DNA of 64,000 nucleotides, taken from NCBI RefSeq assembly GCF_026239735.1, contig NZ_JAPIVT010000011.1, positions 62,001 through 126,000 on the forward strand, written 5' to 3'. Both the position numbers and the translations under genes were made by a program. The number at the start of each line of letters is the position of its first letter. The stretch's first letter is position 1. The notes beneath the pieces are model-generated. The model was not told where the DNA came from, made no database searches, and saw only the letters and a program-made list of their open reading frames with translations. Source of the stretch: Pedobacter sp. MC2016-05. Lineage in GTDB: Bacteria; Bacteroidota; Bacteroidia; Sphingobacteriales; Sphingobacteriaceae. Shown in pieces: positions 17,227 to 26,375 of this stretch.

Positions 17227-19320
17227 ATGAAAAAAATTCTAATTGCGGTCTCCATTCTATTTCTCGCTAAATTAAATTACGCTCAAGATCTAGTCAAAAA
17301 AATCCCTTCAAACGCTTTTACTGTTGCTACCATCAAAGGCGACAATGTATTTAAACTGATGTTTGTTAAAGATTTTAATGAGTCGTTTCTCGGCAAAAAA
17401 CTATTAACAGAAACATCAAAATCCCTTGATCAAAATCTAAATAGTATTGAAGATTTTGGTGTGAATCTGGAAAAAAACATGTACTATTTCAACCAATTGA
17501 GTGATAGTATTACCTACAATTGTTTTTTGATTCCGCTCAAAGATGCTGCGAAATTTGAAAGCCTGATAAAGGATAAAGACAAAAAAATCATAGTTGATGG
17601 CGATGTGAGAACATTGAAAATGCCCGATAACGGAGGCGTTATTATCAAGTGGAATAAGGATATGTTGTATTTCATTACAGGGAGCATCCGAAGTTCTTTC
17701 TTTGCCGATTCGGCAAATTCTGCCCGCTACGGCATTAAGGACATTAAATATCAAACTAATTATGGAGATGTTGCTGCGCTAGAAAGTACTACAACTGTAG
17801 ATAGTACGGCAGCTGTTGCCAGCGATGTGGTAGTTGTCGACGTTCCTGCACCGCCCACCATTGGCGAATCATATCCTCAAATGGAAAGCCGTGAGGTAGT
17901 AAAAAAGAAGCACCCGACACAAAAAAAGAACAGTGCTGCAAAGAAATCAAAAGGAAAAAAGAAGGGCGCAAAAAGCAAACCTAAAGCGATTGCTAAAAAA
18001 CCAAAAAAAGTTATAGAAATAAAGGAACCAATGATTGAGGTCGTGGATTCACCTTACATGGAAGAAGGATACACAACCGATAGCACCGCTGTAATGACTG
18101 AAGCCGGCGATGCTGACGACCGGTATGATGAATATCGAAAGGAAAGAGAAGAACAGGACAGCTTGAAAAAAGAGCTGGCTATGGTTTGGATGACTGCCGA
18201 AGCCAATAAAATATTCACCGAGAATTATGAATCCATAGAAAAAAATAAATCTTATGCTTCTAGTTTAGATAGCAAAGCCATTGCCGAACTTTGGGTTTCC
18301 AGCCTACAGGATGCTTACAATTCCATTGCTCCCGAATTTGGTACTTACGGCAAATCGGGGTTAATGACAGGTTATGGCAGTTTAAATGCCAAGCTTTTTA
18401 TGGATGAAAAAAGTTTCCGCATTTCTACAGGCTTAGAATTAGCCAAAGATCAAGCCGATGCCTACAAAAAAATAATGAATAGGAAATTAAATAAAAAGTT
18501 TCTGAAGTATGTTAATAGTGATAAAGCAATTGGCTTTATGGGTTATTCTATTGATACAAAAGCCTATTTAGAAGAATTTCCTAAATTAATGAAACAGACT
18601 TATGGTTCGTTTTTAGGGAAAAACATGGGAGAAGAAATTGAATTGGGAACCGATTTATTTTCGCTTTTGTTAGATGAAGAAGCGGTAAGCATGGTAGTGA
18701 AAGGCGATGCCATGTTTGTAATTAATGGCTTAAATACCAAAGATGTTACCTACACCACTTACGATTATGATGATGATTATAATCGAAAAGAAGTAACAAA
18801 AACCAAAAAAGAAACTTTACCTGATTTCTTGTTTATGTTTTCATCAGAAGATCATCGATTGATGAACAAGCTGATTAAGTATGGCATGAATAAAAACTAT
18901 GTTACGGTTAACAACAACATTTATAAAATTGAGGAGAAGAAAAGCCCGATCGATATTTACTTTATGATTAGAGATGGTATCGTTTTCTTTGGCAATTCAA
19001 TAACTGAAATGGAAAGTATCAGCAACAATACTTTCGTTCCGGCCATTAGTAAATCGCATAAAACGCTTTTGGCAAAAAACAATTTTAGTTTCTTATTCAA
19101 TGCGAAAAACCTGGTAGGCAAAGTTCCTACCGAAGAAATTGGAGGCGAAGAAACGGCAAAGAAATTCAATGAAACTTTGGGCAAAATGGGAAATATCTAT
19201 ATGAAATCGAATCCAATTAAAGGAAATGTAGTTTCTGCAGACATTAGTGCTGAAATACCTAATGGACATGAGAATGCTTTAAAATATCTGTTTTCATTAA
19301 TTGAAAATGCTTCGAAATAA
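17227..19320 (+). CDS. DUF4836-like exported protein
   Basis: A 697-residue exported protein with a signal peptide (about 1-19, ending NYAQ). The mature N-terminus DLVKKIPSNAFTVATIKGDN resembles DUF4836 proteins of Bacteroidota. In the middle (about 215-265) is a very Lys-rich, low-complexity linker (KKKHPTQKKNSAAKKSKG), followed by an acidic segment. The C-terminal half contains TYDYDDDYNRKEVTKTKK and FLFMFSSEDHRL, which have counterparts in the next gene, so the two are diverged paralogues. Function unknown. Likely co-transcribed with the preceding lipoprotein gene. Confidence 0.78.
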   Translation: MKKILIAVSILFLAKLNYAQDLVKKIPSNAFTVATIKGDNVFKLMFVKDFNESFLGKKLLTETSKSLDQNLNSIEDFGVNLEKNMYYFNQLSDSITYNCFLIPLKDAAKFESLIKDKDKKIIVDGDVRTLKMPDNGGVIIKWNKDMLYFITGSIRSSFFADSANSARYGIKDIKYQTNYGDVAALESTTTVDSTAAVASDVVVVDVPAPPTIGESYPQMESREVVKKKHPTQKKNSAAKKSKGKKKGAKSKPKAIAKKPKKVIEIKEPMIEVVDSPYMEEGYTTDSTAVMTEAGDADDRYDEYRKEREEQDSLKKELAMVWMTAEANKIFTENYESIEKNKSYASSLDSKAIAELWVSSLQDAYNSIAPEFGTYGKSGLMTGYGSLNAKLFMDEKSFRISTGLELAKDQADAYKKIMNRKLNKKFLKYVNSDKAIGFMGYSIDTKAYLEEFPKLMKQTYGSFLGKNMGEEIELGTDLFSLLLDEEAVSMVVKGDAMFVINGLNTKDVTYTTYDYDDDYNRKEVTKTKKETLPDFLFMFSSEDHRLMNKLIKYGMNKNYVTVNNNIYKIEEKKSPIDIYFMIRDGIVFFGNSITEMESISNNTFVPAISKSHKTLLAKNNFSFLFNAKNLVGKVPTEEIGGEETAKKFNETLGKMGNIYMKSNPIKGNVVSADISAEIPNGHENALKYLFSLIENASK

Positions 19321-19414
19321 CTCAACAATTAACCACAGGTAAAAATGACGAACACGAAATTAACTTGTTAAAAATCTGTGTTCATCTGTGAAAATCTGCG
19401 GCAAAAAATGACGT

Positions 19415-20767
19415 ATGAAGAAATTTCTAAAAATAGCAGCAGTGATTTTAATATCGCTGCTGATTTTGTTTCTTGGTACGCTCAAGTATAGGAATTACAG
19501 TGCCAATCAAATAGCTATTCCAAAAAATACCACTTCTTTAGTAAAGATAAGTGTTGATGAAATTTTAAAAACATTGGCTTTCAATGCCATCTCAAACCCG
19601 GTTCATTACTTTAAATCAGATACCGGGAAAAATGTTGGGCGTTCATTTAAGCGCATAGACCATGGATTAAGCATTCCTGCAAACCTATATTTGTATACCA
19701 TAAAGGATCAACCGAATACCTCGTTTTTCGCCAGATTTAAAATCAGGAATCTCCAAAATTTTGAAGATTTTTTAAGCAAGGCCGTAGGGTTTAAAATTAA
19801 AAAGGTGAGCAATAAGCTTAACTATGCAAAATCTGTATTGGGTAACGTAGCAATTTGGTACGATGAAAAAAGTGCTGCAGTAGTTTTTTCAAGTCAGATT
19901 GCAAATTTTGATGCAGTCCTGAAAGATGTTTTGAATGAAAAAGACTTTAAAGAAATGAGCGATGGTGGATTTAGCCAGCTGATAAAATCTAGCAGTCACG
20001 TCGCTTTTCAAGAAAATGCTCAGCTTGCGGAGCTTGATTTTAAAAGTGGCGAAATCAGCTTCAATGGCATTTTTAATACACTAGAAGGAATGAAAATTAA
20101 GAGCGGGCTGAACAGCCATCAGCCAGCCAATACAAACCATGTAATGAACTTTTGGCTGAATGCAGATTTCGAACGAAACATCAAAAAAGAATTCAAGCTA
20201 AAAAATGTGGTTATTGAGCAAGATAGCCTGGTTAAATATTATCAGGGGAACATTGATATGGAATGGATAAATACCATAAAGCAAACGGATTCAATTATTA
20301 CTTATGAATACAACGATGATTTCGAAAAGGTGCAGAAAGTAACGCTTCAGCAAAAAGATGTTCCAAATGTCCTTATCAATATTTCTGCTGATGCTTTGCC
20401 GTTAAAAAATTACCTGGCCCGTCAAAACGTTATTTACCTGGATAGCGGCGTGGTTAACAAATCAGTTTTTCCTCTTTACCAGGTATTTGTTGGGGGAAAT
20501 AGCAAGCAACTTACCCTCAGCACAACGAAAGAACCTTCCCTTCATCAATATTCGCAAAAAAACAATAACTTCCTTGCCTTGAATGTCAATTTTAAACAAT
20601 TAAACCGACAGGTTAGCTTGCCAATAATCTCCAGGTATCTGGAAAGCCTGAAATATTTAACCGTCACAGCTCAAGCTACCCGTGACAAGAAAATCGCCAT
20701 ACAAGGAAAATTAGAAATGAACAATCAAGACATTAATGCCCTTTATCAACTCTTGACGACCCTTTAG
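19415..20767 (+). CDS. Membrane-anchored DUF4836-like paralogue
   Basis: A 450-residue protein with one N-terminal transmembrane helix (about 5-23) and no obvious cleavage site. Its region IAIPKNTTSLVKISVDEIL parallels the N-terminus of the preceding protein, and ITYEYNDDFEKVQKVTLQQK followed by VPNVLINIS parallels TYDYDDDYNRKEVTKTKK followed by LPDFLFMFS. It lacks the Lys-rich linker, which explains most of the length difference. Function unknown. It follows by 94 bp, a gap that holds a copy of the CTGTG/CTGCG intergenic repeat. Confidence 0.75.
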   Translation: MKKFLKIAAVILISLLILFLGTLKYRNYSANQIAIPKNTTSLVKISVDEILKTLAFNAISNPVHYFKSDTGKNVGRSFKRIDHGLSIPANLYLYTIKDQPNTSFFARFKIRNLQNFEDFLSKAVGFKIKKVSNKLNYAKSVLGNVAIWYDEKSAAVVFSSQIANFDAVLKDVLNEKDFKEMSDGGFSQLIKSSSHVAFQENAQLAELDFKSGEISFNGIFNTLEGMKIKSGLNSHQPANTNHVMNFWLNADFERNIKKEFKLKNVVIEQDSLVKYYQGNIDMEWINTIKQTDSIITYEYNDDFEKVQKVTLQQKDVPNVLINISADALPLKNYLARQNVIYLDSGVVNKSVFPLYQVFVGGNSKQLTLSTTKEPSLHQYSQKNNNFLALNVNFKQLNRQVSLPIISRYLESLKYLTVTAQATRDKKIAIQGKLEMNNQDINALYQLLTTL

Positions 20768-20822
20768 AATTTTATCATTCCTATATTCTTAATAAATTTA
20801 GTGCAACAAACTAATAGCAAAT

Positions 20823-22433
20823 ATGCTCCACGACAATCTTATTTTAATCCTTATTTTGTTACTCGGCGTGACATTATTGGTGATGGTTGGTCAGAAATTA
20901 AAGATTTCATACCCTATTTTTTTAGTATTAGCAGGATTAATTATCGGATTTATTCCTGGTATCCCCCATATAAAAATCGATCCCGATATTGTCTTCCTGC
21001 TCTTCTTACCTCCACTCCTTTATGAGGCTGCATGGTTTACCTCCTGGAAGGATTTCTGGGAATACAAAGGTGGGATCTTTTTAATGGCCGTTGGTTTGGT
21101 AATTATTACATCAATGGCTGTAGCTTATGCTTCCGTGGCATTTATACCGGGTTTCACTTTGGCTTTAGGTTTTTTATTGGGTGGAATTATTTCGCCGCCA
21201 GACGCCGTTGCTGCAGCCGCAGTACTTAAAGGATTAAAAATTCCAAAAACGGTAAGTGCTTTACTGGAGGGCGAAAGTTTGGTAAACGATGCTTCCAGTT
21301 TAATCGTGTTTAAATTCGCATTGGTCGCAGTCACCGCCGGAACTTTCGTTCTGCATGATGCAGCTATAGATTTTGTTTCCGTAGCGGGTTGTGGTATTTT
21401 GGTTGGTTTGGCTATTGGCGGTATATTTTACGCCATACACAGATGGCTTCCAACAACCGAAAACATTGATACCGTGCTTACACTAATTACGCCCTACTTC
21501 ATGTATATCGTAGCAGAACATTTTGAGGGTTCGGGTGTAATGGCAGTTGTTTCTGGAGGTTTATTACTCTCCAGTCAATCTCATATTATTTTAACCTCAA
21601 GCTCGCGAATTAAAACCGTTTCGGTTTGGTCTGCCTTGATATTCCTGTTAAATGGTGTAGTTTTTATTTTGATAGGTTTGGCTTTGCCAGATATCGTAGC
21701 AGGTCTTGGCCCAGATTACCCGATAGGTAGAGCAATAGGCTATGGGGTGGGAATAAGTGTACTTGCTTTGGTAGTGCGTTTTATCTGGCTCTTCTCCACT
21801 GCCAGGATCACCAGGATTTTTAACAAAAAAACAAGAGTGCGCTACCAGGACATGACCTGGCATTCTTCGTTAGTAATTGTTTATGCCGGAATGCGGGGCG
21901 TAGTTTCTTTGGCCGCAGCATTATCTATTCCGGTAATGATTTCCGATCAGATTCCATTTCCATTAAGGAACCTGATCTTATTTATCACCTTCGTGGTTAT
22001 ATTCGTAACGCTGGTGGTACAGGGTTTAACGCTACCTTTTTTTATCAAGTGGCTAAATATTCCAGCTCCGAAACATAAATTATCTGAACAGGAACAGACC
22101 AGCCAGATTAAACTTAAATTAATTGATCTCTCGTTGGATAAACTGAAAGCTGATTATAAATATCAATGTACCCACAATGAGTTAATGGTAAATTTGAAAG
22201 CCGAACTCCAACACTCGTTAATTGAAAAGAAAGATACCCTGAAAGCCTTTAAAGCTGGACAGATTGATCAGGTAGATTTGAAGGCATATCATGAAATTGT
22301 GCTGGCTTTGATTCAGGTTCAAAGGGATGAATTACATCATTTGAAAAGTAATAAAAACTACGACGACGATATTATCAGAAAAGAAGAATGGCGTTTAGAT
22401 TTGGAAGAATTGAGTATCACTTCCTCTGAATAA
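20823..22433 (+). CDS. CPA1-family Na+/H+ antiporter
   Basis: A 536-residue protein with about 12 transmembrane helices (about 5-415) and a charged cytoplasmic tail (about 420-536). The antiporter core shows PPDAVAAAAVLKGL and EGESLVNDASSLIVFK, the latter holding the conserved ND ion-binding pair of NhaP-type exchangers. It probably exchanges Na+ or K+ for H+ across the inner membrane. It starts 55 bp after the DUF4836-like paralogue and may be a separate unit; ion specificity is unknown. Confidence 0.92.
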   Translation: MLHDNLILILILLLGVTLLVMVGQKLKISYPIFLVLAGLIIGFIPGIPHIKIDPDIVFLLFLPPLLYEAAWFTSWKDFWEYKGGIFLMAVGLVIITSMAVAYASVAFIPGFTLALGFLLGGIISPPDAVAAAAVLKGLKIPKTVSALLEGESLVNDASSLIVFKFALVAVTAGTFVLHDAAIDFVSVAGCGILVGLAIGGIFYAIHRWLPTTENIDTVLTLITPYFMYIVAEHFEGSGVMAVVSGGLLLSSQSHIILTSSSRIKTVSVWSALIFLLNGVVFILIGLALPDIVAGLGPDYPIGRAIGYGVGISVLALVVRFIWLFSTARITRIFNKKTRVRYQDMTWHSSLVIVYAGMRGVVSLAAALSIPVMISDQIPFPLRNLILFITFVVIFVTLVVQGLTLPFFIKWLNIPAPKHKLSEQEQTSQIKLKLIDLSLDKLKADYKYQCTHNELMVNLKAELQHSLIEKKDTLKAFKAGQIDQVDLKAYHEIVLALIQVQRDELHHLKSNKNYDDDIIRKEEWRLDLEELSITSSE

Positions 22434-22561
22434 GGATTTACCATTGAGGTTTTAACTTTGCGTCGTTGCTTGCCTGCGGCATTCAGGCGAAATCGATTTT
22501 TATCGATTGAAGCTCCCGAGGAATGCCTTTGGTACAATCTCATTTGTGGTATTATTTTATC

Positions 22562-22590
22562 ATAAGATTGCTTCGTACCTCGCAAGGACG
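22562..22590. repeat. Copy of a 'GATTGCTTCGT..CTCGCAA.GACG' intergenic repeat
   Basis: This 29-bp stretch resembles a short sequence scattered between genes in many Bacteroidota (a variant of CGTCATTGCGAGG with an inverted GAAGCAATC). Weaker relics are at about 30055-30140, 39245-39300 and 40965-41010. It lies in the 277-bp gap between the antiporter and gdh. Confidence 0.45.
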
Positions 22591-22617
22591 ACCGTTCAAA
22601 GCAAAGAACTAAAATTT

Positions 22618-22657
22618 CCAAAAAAAATCCTTGCAAATTTTATATCTGCAAGGATTT
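22618..22657 (-). terminator. Intrinsic terminator of glutamate dehydrogenase
   Basis: Perfect 11-bp arms at 22625-22635 and 22647-22657. On the minus strand the stem is followed by a run of eight T. It is the second of two hairpins behind the gdh stop at 22711. Confidence 0.85.
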
Positions 22658-22663
22658 ATAATA

Positions 22664-22698
22664 AATTGCGAATCTTGACAAAATCGAGATTCGCAATT
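22664..22698 (-). terminator. Additional perfect hairpin after gdh
   Basis: Arms at 22665-22675 and 22687-22697 are perfect 11-bp complements with an 11-nt loop. It lies between the gdh stop and the T-tailed terminator and has no T run of its own, so it may stabilise the 3' end rather than terminate. Confidence 0.55.
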
Positions 22699-22710
22699 AC
22701 TGTGATAGGC

Positions 22711-24132
22711 TTATGGCCAAACACCTAAATTCATGTAAGAAACAGCAATTTTATCAATCGAATTAACAAATGCCGCTGTTCTTAATGTTTGGGTCGCTGG
22801 TTTATTTACCAAAGTCTCACGGATCTCGTGGTAAGAATGAATCATTGTATCTTCCAAACCAGAGTTCACCAATTCGATCTCAGATGCACCTTTAACAATC
22901 ATTAAGCGGTGTTCTGGAAGGATAGTCTTACCTGTTAAGTTTTCTAATGTATTAATCAGATTAGCATTCGAGTTAGCTGCGTAACGGTTTTCCATGCGGC
23001 CAAAAGCTACGTGAGAAAGATTTTTTAACCACTCAAAATAAGAAACCGTAACACCACCGGCATTGCAATACATATCTGGAATAATTATTCCGCCCATTTC
23101 TGTGAAAATAGCCTCAGCTTCTGGAGTTGTAGGTCCGTTAGCGCCTTCGGCAATAATTTTTGCTTTAACGTTGCGGATGTTATGCTCTGTAAATTGGTTT
23201 TCTAAAGCTGCAGGAACAAGGATATCACAATCCTGCTCTAAGCCGTCCATCGAGTTTTTGAAATCTGTAGCACCTGGAAAACCAAGGATTGAACCCGTAT
23301 TTTTGCGGTGTGCAAAAACTTCGTCTACATTTAAGCCGTTCGGATTATATATTGCTCCTTCGTACTCACATAGACCTACTATAGTCGCTCCAAATTCGGC
23401 CAGGAATTTAGCAGAGTGATAACCCACGTTACCCAAACCTTGAACAATTACCCTTTTATCGCCCAAACCGGCTTTGAAACCAAGTTTAGCCATATCTTCT
23501 GCAACATCTACGCATTCACGTACAGCGTACGCAACACCACGGCCAGTAGCTTCTTTACGTCCGCGAATACCGTGGAGTGCAATTGGCTTACCAGTAACAC
23601 AACCTAATGCATCTAACTGACCAGGATTCATGGTCATATAAGTATCTGCGATCCAACTCATTTCGCGTTCGCCTGATCCATAATCAGGAGCAGGAACGTC
23701 GATACCAGGACCAATAAAATTTTTCTTGATTAACTCTGTTGTATAACGACGAGTGATGGTTTCTAACTCGGCAACACTATATTGTTTAGTGTTGATTTTG
23801 ATACCACCTTTAGCGCCACCAAATGGAACGTTTACGATGGCACATTTGTAAGTCATAAGGGCTGCAAGCGCCATCACCTCATCTTCGTTAACCATTTCGC
23901 TATAGCGAATACCACCTTTTGTCGGACTCATATGATGCGAGTGCTCAACACGCCAAGCATCAATTACTTCGAAACCATTTCCACGGCGAATTGGGAATTG
24001 GAAACGATAAACACTATTACACGCTTTAATCTGGTTCAATAAACCTTCAGGATGGTTGGTGAATTGAGCCGCACTGTCAAAGTTCTTGCATACATCAGCA
24101 AAAAACTTGTTCTCGTCTGCTAGATTAGCCAT
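22711..24132 (-). CDS. gdhA: Glutamate dehydrogenase (Glu/Leu/Phe/Val family)
   Basis: A 473-residue hexameric-type glutamate dehydrogenase. The substrate-binding and catalytic segments RVEHSHHMSPTKGGIRY and PFGGAKGGIK (catalytic Lys) are intact, as is the nucleotide-binding loop VQGLGNVGYHSAKFL. It converts 2-oxoglutarate and ammonium to glutamate or the reverse in the cytoplasm; coenzyme preference is not decided here. It is followed by two strong hairpins, the second with a T8 tail. ccmD lies 133 bp upstream on the same strand. Confidence 0.95.
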   Translation of the reverse strand: MANLADENKFFADVCKNFDSAAQFTNHPEGLLNQIKACNSVYRFQFPIRRGNGFEVIDAWRVEHSHHMSPTKGGIRYSEMVNEDEVMALAALMTYKCAIVNVPFGGAKGGIKINTKQYSVAELETITRRYTTELIKKNFIGPGIDVPAPDYGSGEREMSWIADTYMTMNPGQLDALGCVTGKPIALHGIRGRKEATGRGVAYAVRECVDVAEDMAKLGFKAGLGDKRVIVQGLGNVGYHSAKFLAEFGATIVGLCEYEGAIYNPNGLNVDEVFAHRKNTGSILGFPGATDFKNSMDGLEQDCDILVPAALENQFTEHNIRNVKAKIIAEGANGPTTPEAEAIFTEMGGIIIPDMYCNAGGVTVSYFEWLKNLSHVAFGRMENRYAANSNANLINTLENLTGKTILPEHRLMIVKGASEIELVNSGLEDTMIHSYHEIRETLVNKPATQTLRTAAFVNSIDKIAVSYMNLGVWP

Positions 24133-24265
24133 TATTTCTTTTTTATGAATTAAGTATGCCGCAAAATTGCCTAAAAAAAACGCATATATCCAAATGAAAA
24201 AATACTTAGTGTAAAGCCAACACCAATTAAAACTGGAGAGAAAGACAGCTTCAAACTGTTTAAAC

Positions 24266-24484
24266 TTAGTTTTTAGGTAAGTTTTCTTTTTCGATTTTTT
24301 TTAATCTTTTATCGATAGAGAAAAGGTAAGCCAATAATCCAAGCAAAATGATCACTATGCAGACAACAACAACGTAAATTTTACCATCGCTACGCAACTT
24401 ATCCGCCATTTCTACGCCATTATCTTGCGCAGATAGCTGGATTGTAACAAGCATTAATATTAAGGAGAACAATATCTTTTTCAT
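24266..24484 (-). CDS. CcmD-like small membrane protein
   Basis: A 72-residue protein with a signal-like N-terminus (about 1-19, ending SAQ), a second hydrophobic helix (about 35-57) and a charged tail (DKRLKKIEKEN) typical of small CcmD-type proteins. CcmD helps release holo-CcmE from the CcmABC complex. The assignment rests mainly on position, 73 bp after ccmC, and on topology. It was kept because this size and arrangement recur in ccm clusters of the phylum. Confidence 0.7.
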   Translation of the reverse strand: MKKILFSLILMLVTIQLSAQDNGVEMADKLRSDGKIYVVVVCIVIILLGLLAYLFSIDKRLKKIEKENLPKN

Positions 24485-24557
24485 GTTAGTTTTTAATTTT
24501 TTTGGTGTTTTTAATCTTGGATGGTTAGTCTTTAATCCTTTGTCCTTGCTCTTTAAT

Positions 24558-25220
24558 CTAATTTGCTTGTTGTTTGTTTTCTAGTGAGCGTAATCTGAAT
24601 TTAATGGTGTAAACCCAGTAACCAATTAATATCCAGCCTAAGCATGCCGGGTAAAATACCATCCGCATTCGGCTATCTAAATCGTAGCTGTTAAAACCCG
24701 GGTTACCACCATTACCAGGATGTAATGAATCTTTTAGACGTGGTAAAACGAAAAGCAGAACCACCATCATCGGGAAAGCGAAGATGTTATAGATGGCAGA
24801 AATTTTAGCTCTTTTTTGTTCCTCATCTATCGCATTGCGAAGAATTAAGTAAGCAAAATAGAGTAAAACTGAAATGGCTGCAAAGTTTTGTTTAGGATCG
24901 AAACTCCAAAACTGGCCCCAGGTATATTTTGCCCAGATGGCACCTGTTACTAATCCTAACAGACCAAAAATGATCCCTGCATTTACGCTTTCTACAGCTT
25001 TCATATCATCAATTTCACTTTTGGAGCTAAGAGATTTAATACTGTAAAAGACAGAAATGGAGAACAATACAATCATGGCAAACCACATAGGTACGTGGAA
25101 ATATAAATTCCTGATTGATTCATTTAAAATAGGCAAACGAGGCACGCCAAGCAACAAACCTGCAATTGCAGTATAAACTACCAGCACTGAACCTAAAATT
25201 TTCCACCAAGTTTTATTCAT
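24558..25220 (-). CDS. ccmC: Haem exporter protein CcmC
   Basis: A 220-residue six-helix inner-membrane protein of the CcmC/CcsA family. The periplasmic haem-handling motif is WGQFWSFDPKQNFA, a softened form of WGxxWxWD (Phe for the third Trp). Flanking His residues are likely haem ligands (NLYFHVPMW before the motif). It forms the haem-CcmE complex with CcmB and CcmA. The frame extends upstream to 25304, but that extension is not family-like; MNKTWWK at 25220 is taken as start. Confidence 0.9.
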   Translation of the reverse strand: MNKTWWKILGSVLVVYTAIAGLLLGVPRLPILNESIRNLYFHVPMWFAMIVLFSISVFYSIKSLSSKSEIDDMKAVESVNAGIIFGLLGLVTGAIWAKYTWGQFWSFDPKQNFAAISVLLYFAYLILRNAIDEEQKRAKISAIYNIFAFPMMVVLLFVLPRLKDSLHPGNGGNPGFNSYDLDSRMRMVFYPACLGWILIGYWVYTIKFRLRSLENKQQAN

Positions 25221-25341
25221 ACATATATTAATTTTGAAGGAGTGATTTTTGAAGGAGTGAATATTGCCGCTGTTATTCAATGATTTTAAGCGATAGAAAT
25301 TCACATTCTCTCAATCATTCATTCTATCATTCAATCATTTT

Positions 25342-26007
25342 TTAGTCCCGCCAAAGGTAAGGAAATAACAATAATGAGGTGGCAACGGTAAGCATATTTA
25401 CAACCAACAACATTCCAATTTCATCGTAACTATTCTCCCAGGGCAAGCCATCAACTGCATTTTTTGCTAATTTTATTAAAAGTATGAGTACCGGAATAAT
25501 AATCGGGAAGCTTAAAATTGCCATCAGCATTCCACCGTTACCGGCTTTACTTGCAATGGCTGAAACCATAGTAAAAACTGTTGAAAAACTGATGCTACCC
25601 ATCACGACGGCTACGTAATATAAAAGCAAATCGGGCGGTGTAAACGAATCGAACACCAAAGTATAAAAACCCAATGCGATGGTAGTTAATACCAACATTA
25701 GCAAAACGTTATAAACTGTTTTCGATATTAAAACCGCAGCCGGACTCGCTAAAACGTAACTATATAACTGTTGCCCTTTAGTTTCCTGTAAAAAACTTTT
25801 TGAAACTCCGTTGATAGATGCAAACAAAATAATTATCCAAAACAATGCATTCCAGGCAAGCTTATCGCTCAAACTTACAAAAGATAAATAGCAGGTAAAA
25901 ATGGTGGAAACTACATACAATAATACACCGTTGATGGTATATTTGGAGCGCCACTCTAATAGCACTTCCTTGTGGATTAAATATTTAACCTCATTGGCTA
26001 ATTGCAT
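25342..26007 (-). CDS. ccmB: Haem ABC exporter permease CcmB
   Basis: A 221-residue six-helix permease matching CcmB: a cytoplasmic N-terminus (LIHKEVLLEWRSKYTING), and GVSKSFLQETKGQQLYSYVLASPAAVLISKT, broken here only by normal spacing, corresponds to the conserved loop around residues 65-95. It works with an ATPase CcmA, which is not in this window, and with CcmC in haem transfer to CcmE. It heads the ccmB-ccmC-ccmD run. A consensus -7 box ends 5 bp before its ATG. Confidence 0.9.
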   Translation of the reverse strand: MQLANEVKYLIHKEVLLEWRSKYTINGVLLYVVSTIFTCYLSFVSLSDKLAWNALFWIIILFASINGVSKSFLQETKGQQLYSYVLASPAAVLISKTVYNVLLMLVLTTIALGFYTLVFDSFTPPDLLLYYVAVVMGSISFSTVFTMVSAIASKAGNGGMLMAILSFPIIIPVLILLIKLAKNAVDGLPWENSYDEIGMLLVVNMLTVATSLLLFPYLWRD

Positions 26008-26012
26008 AACCG

Positions 26013-26020
26013 CAAAGATA
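26013..26020 (-). promoter_or_regulatory. -7 box (TAnnTTTG) for ccmB
   Basis: Minus-strand TATCTTTG ending 5 nt before the ccmB ATG; transcription from it would begin at or very near the start codon. Confidence 0.6.
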
Positions 26021-26098
26021 CTTTTATTGATAAATATTGTAAGGGTAATTTGTTGGATTGTTGTAATATTGTTTAAAGTTTTAGCTGTTAAATATTAA

Positions 26099-26375
26099 CC
26101 ACGGAAAGACAGAATATACGAAAAACTATCTGTTAGATTACTTAAAAAGTAAATAATGTTTTTTTTATTCCGTGAACTCCGTGCTTCCGTGGCAAAAATA
26201 TTTTATGGACTATAACGACGAAAGACGAAGCTAGTTAGAAAAGAGACTCAGCCACGGAAACACAGAATACACTGAAATATTAGCCAAAGATGAAAAGGAT
26301 AAACACAGATAAGTTATTTGATTGTTATTGTAAGCCAAAATCTGTGTTTATCTGTGAACATCTGTGGTAAAAAAT
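26099..26375. repeat. Block of CCACGGAA / CTGTG intergenic repeats
   Basis: The 368-bp gap between ccmB and ogt is largely repeat sequence. CCACGGAA at 26099-26106 is the inverse of TTCCGTGG at 26185-26192, a second CCACGGAAACACAGAAT begins at about 26251, and AACACAGATAA at about 26302 is answered by tandem ATCTGTG units up to 26367. Related CTGTG/CTGCG arrays occur at about 19370-19408 and 35391-35500. The last unit ends 9 bp before the ogt ATG. Confidence 0.55.

Noticed and set aside
22507..22728. 73-codon + strand frame after the antiporter
   Set aside because: It runs through an intergenic repeat and both gdh hairpins and has no family similarity.
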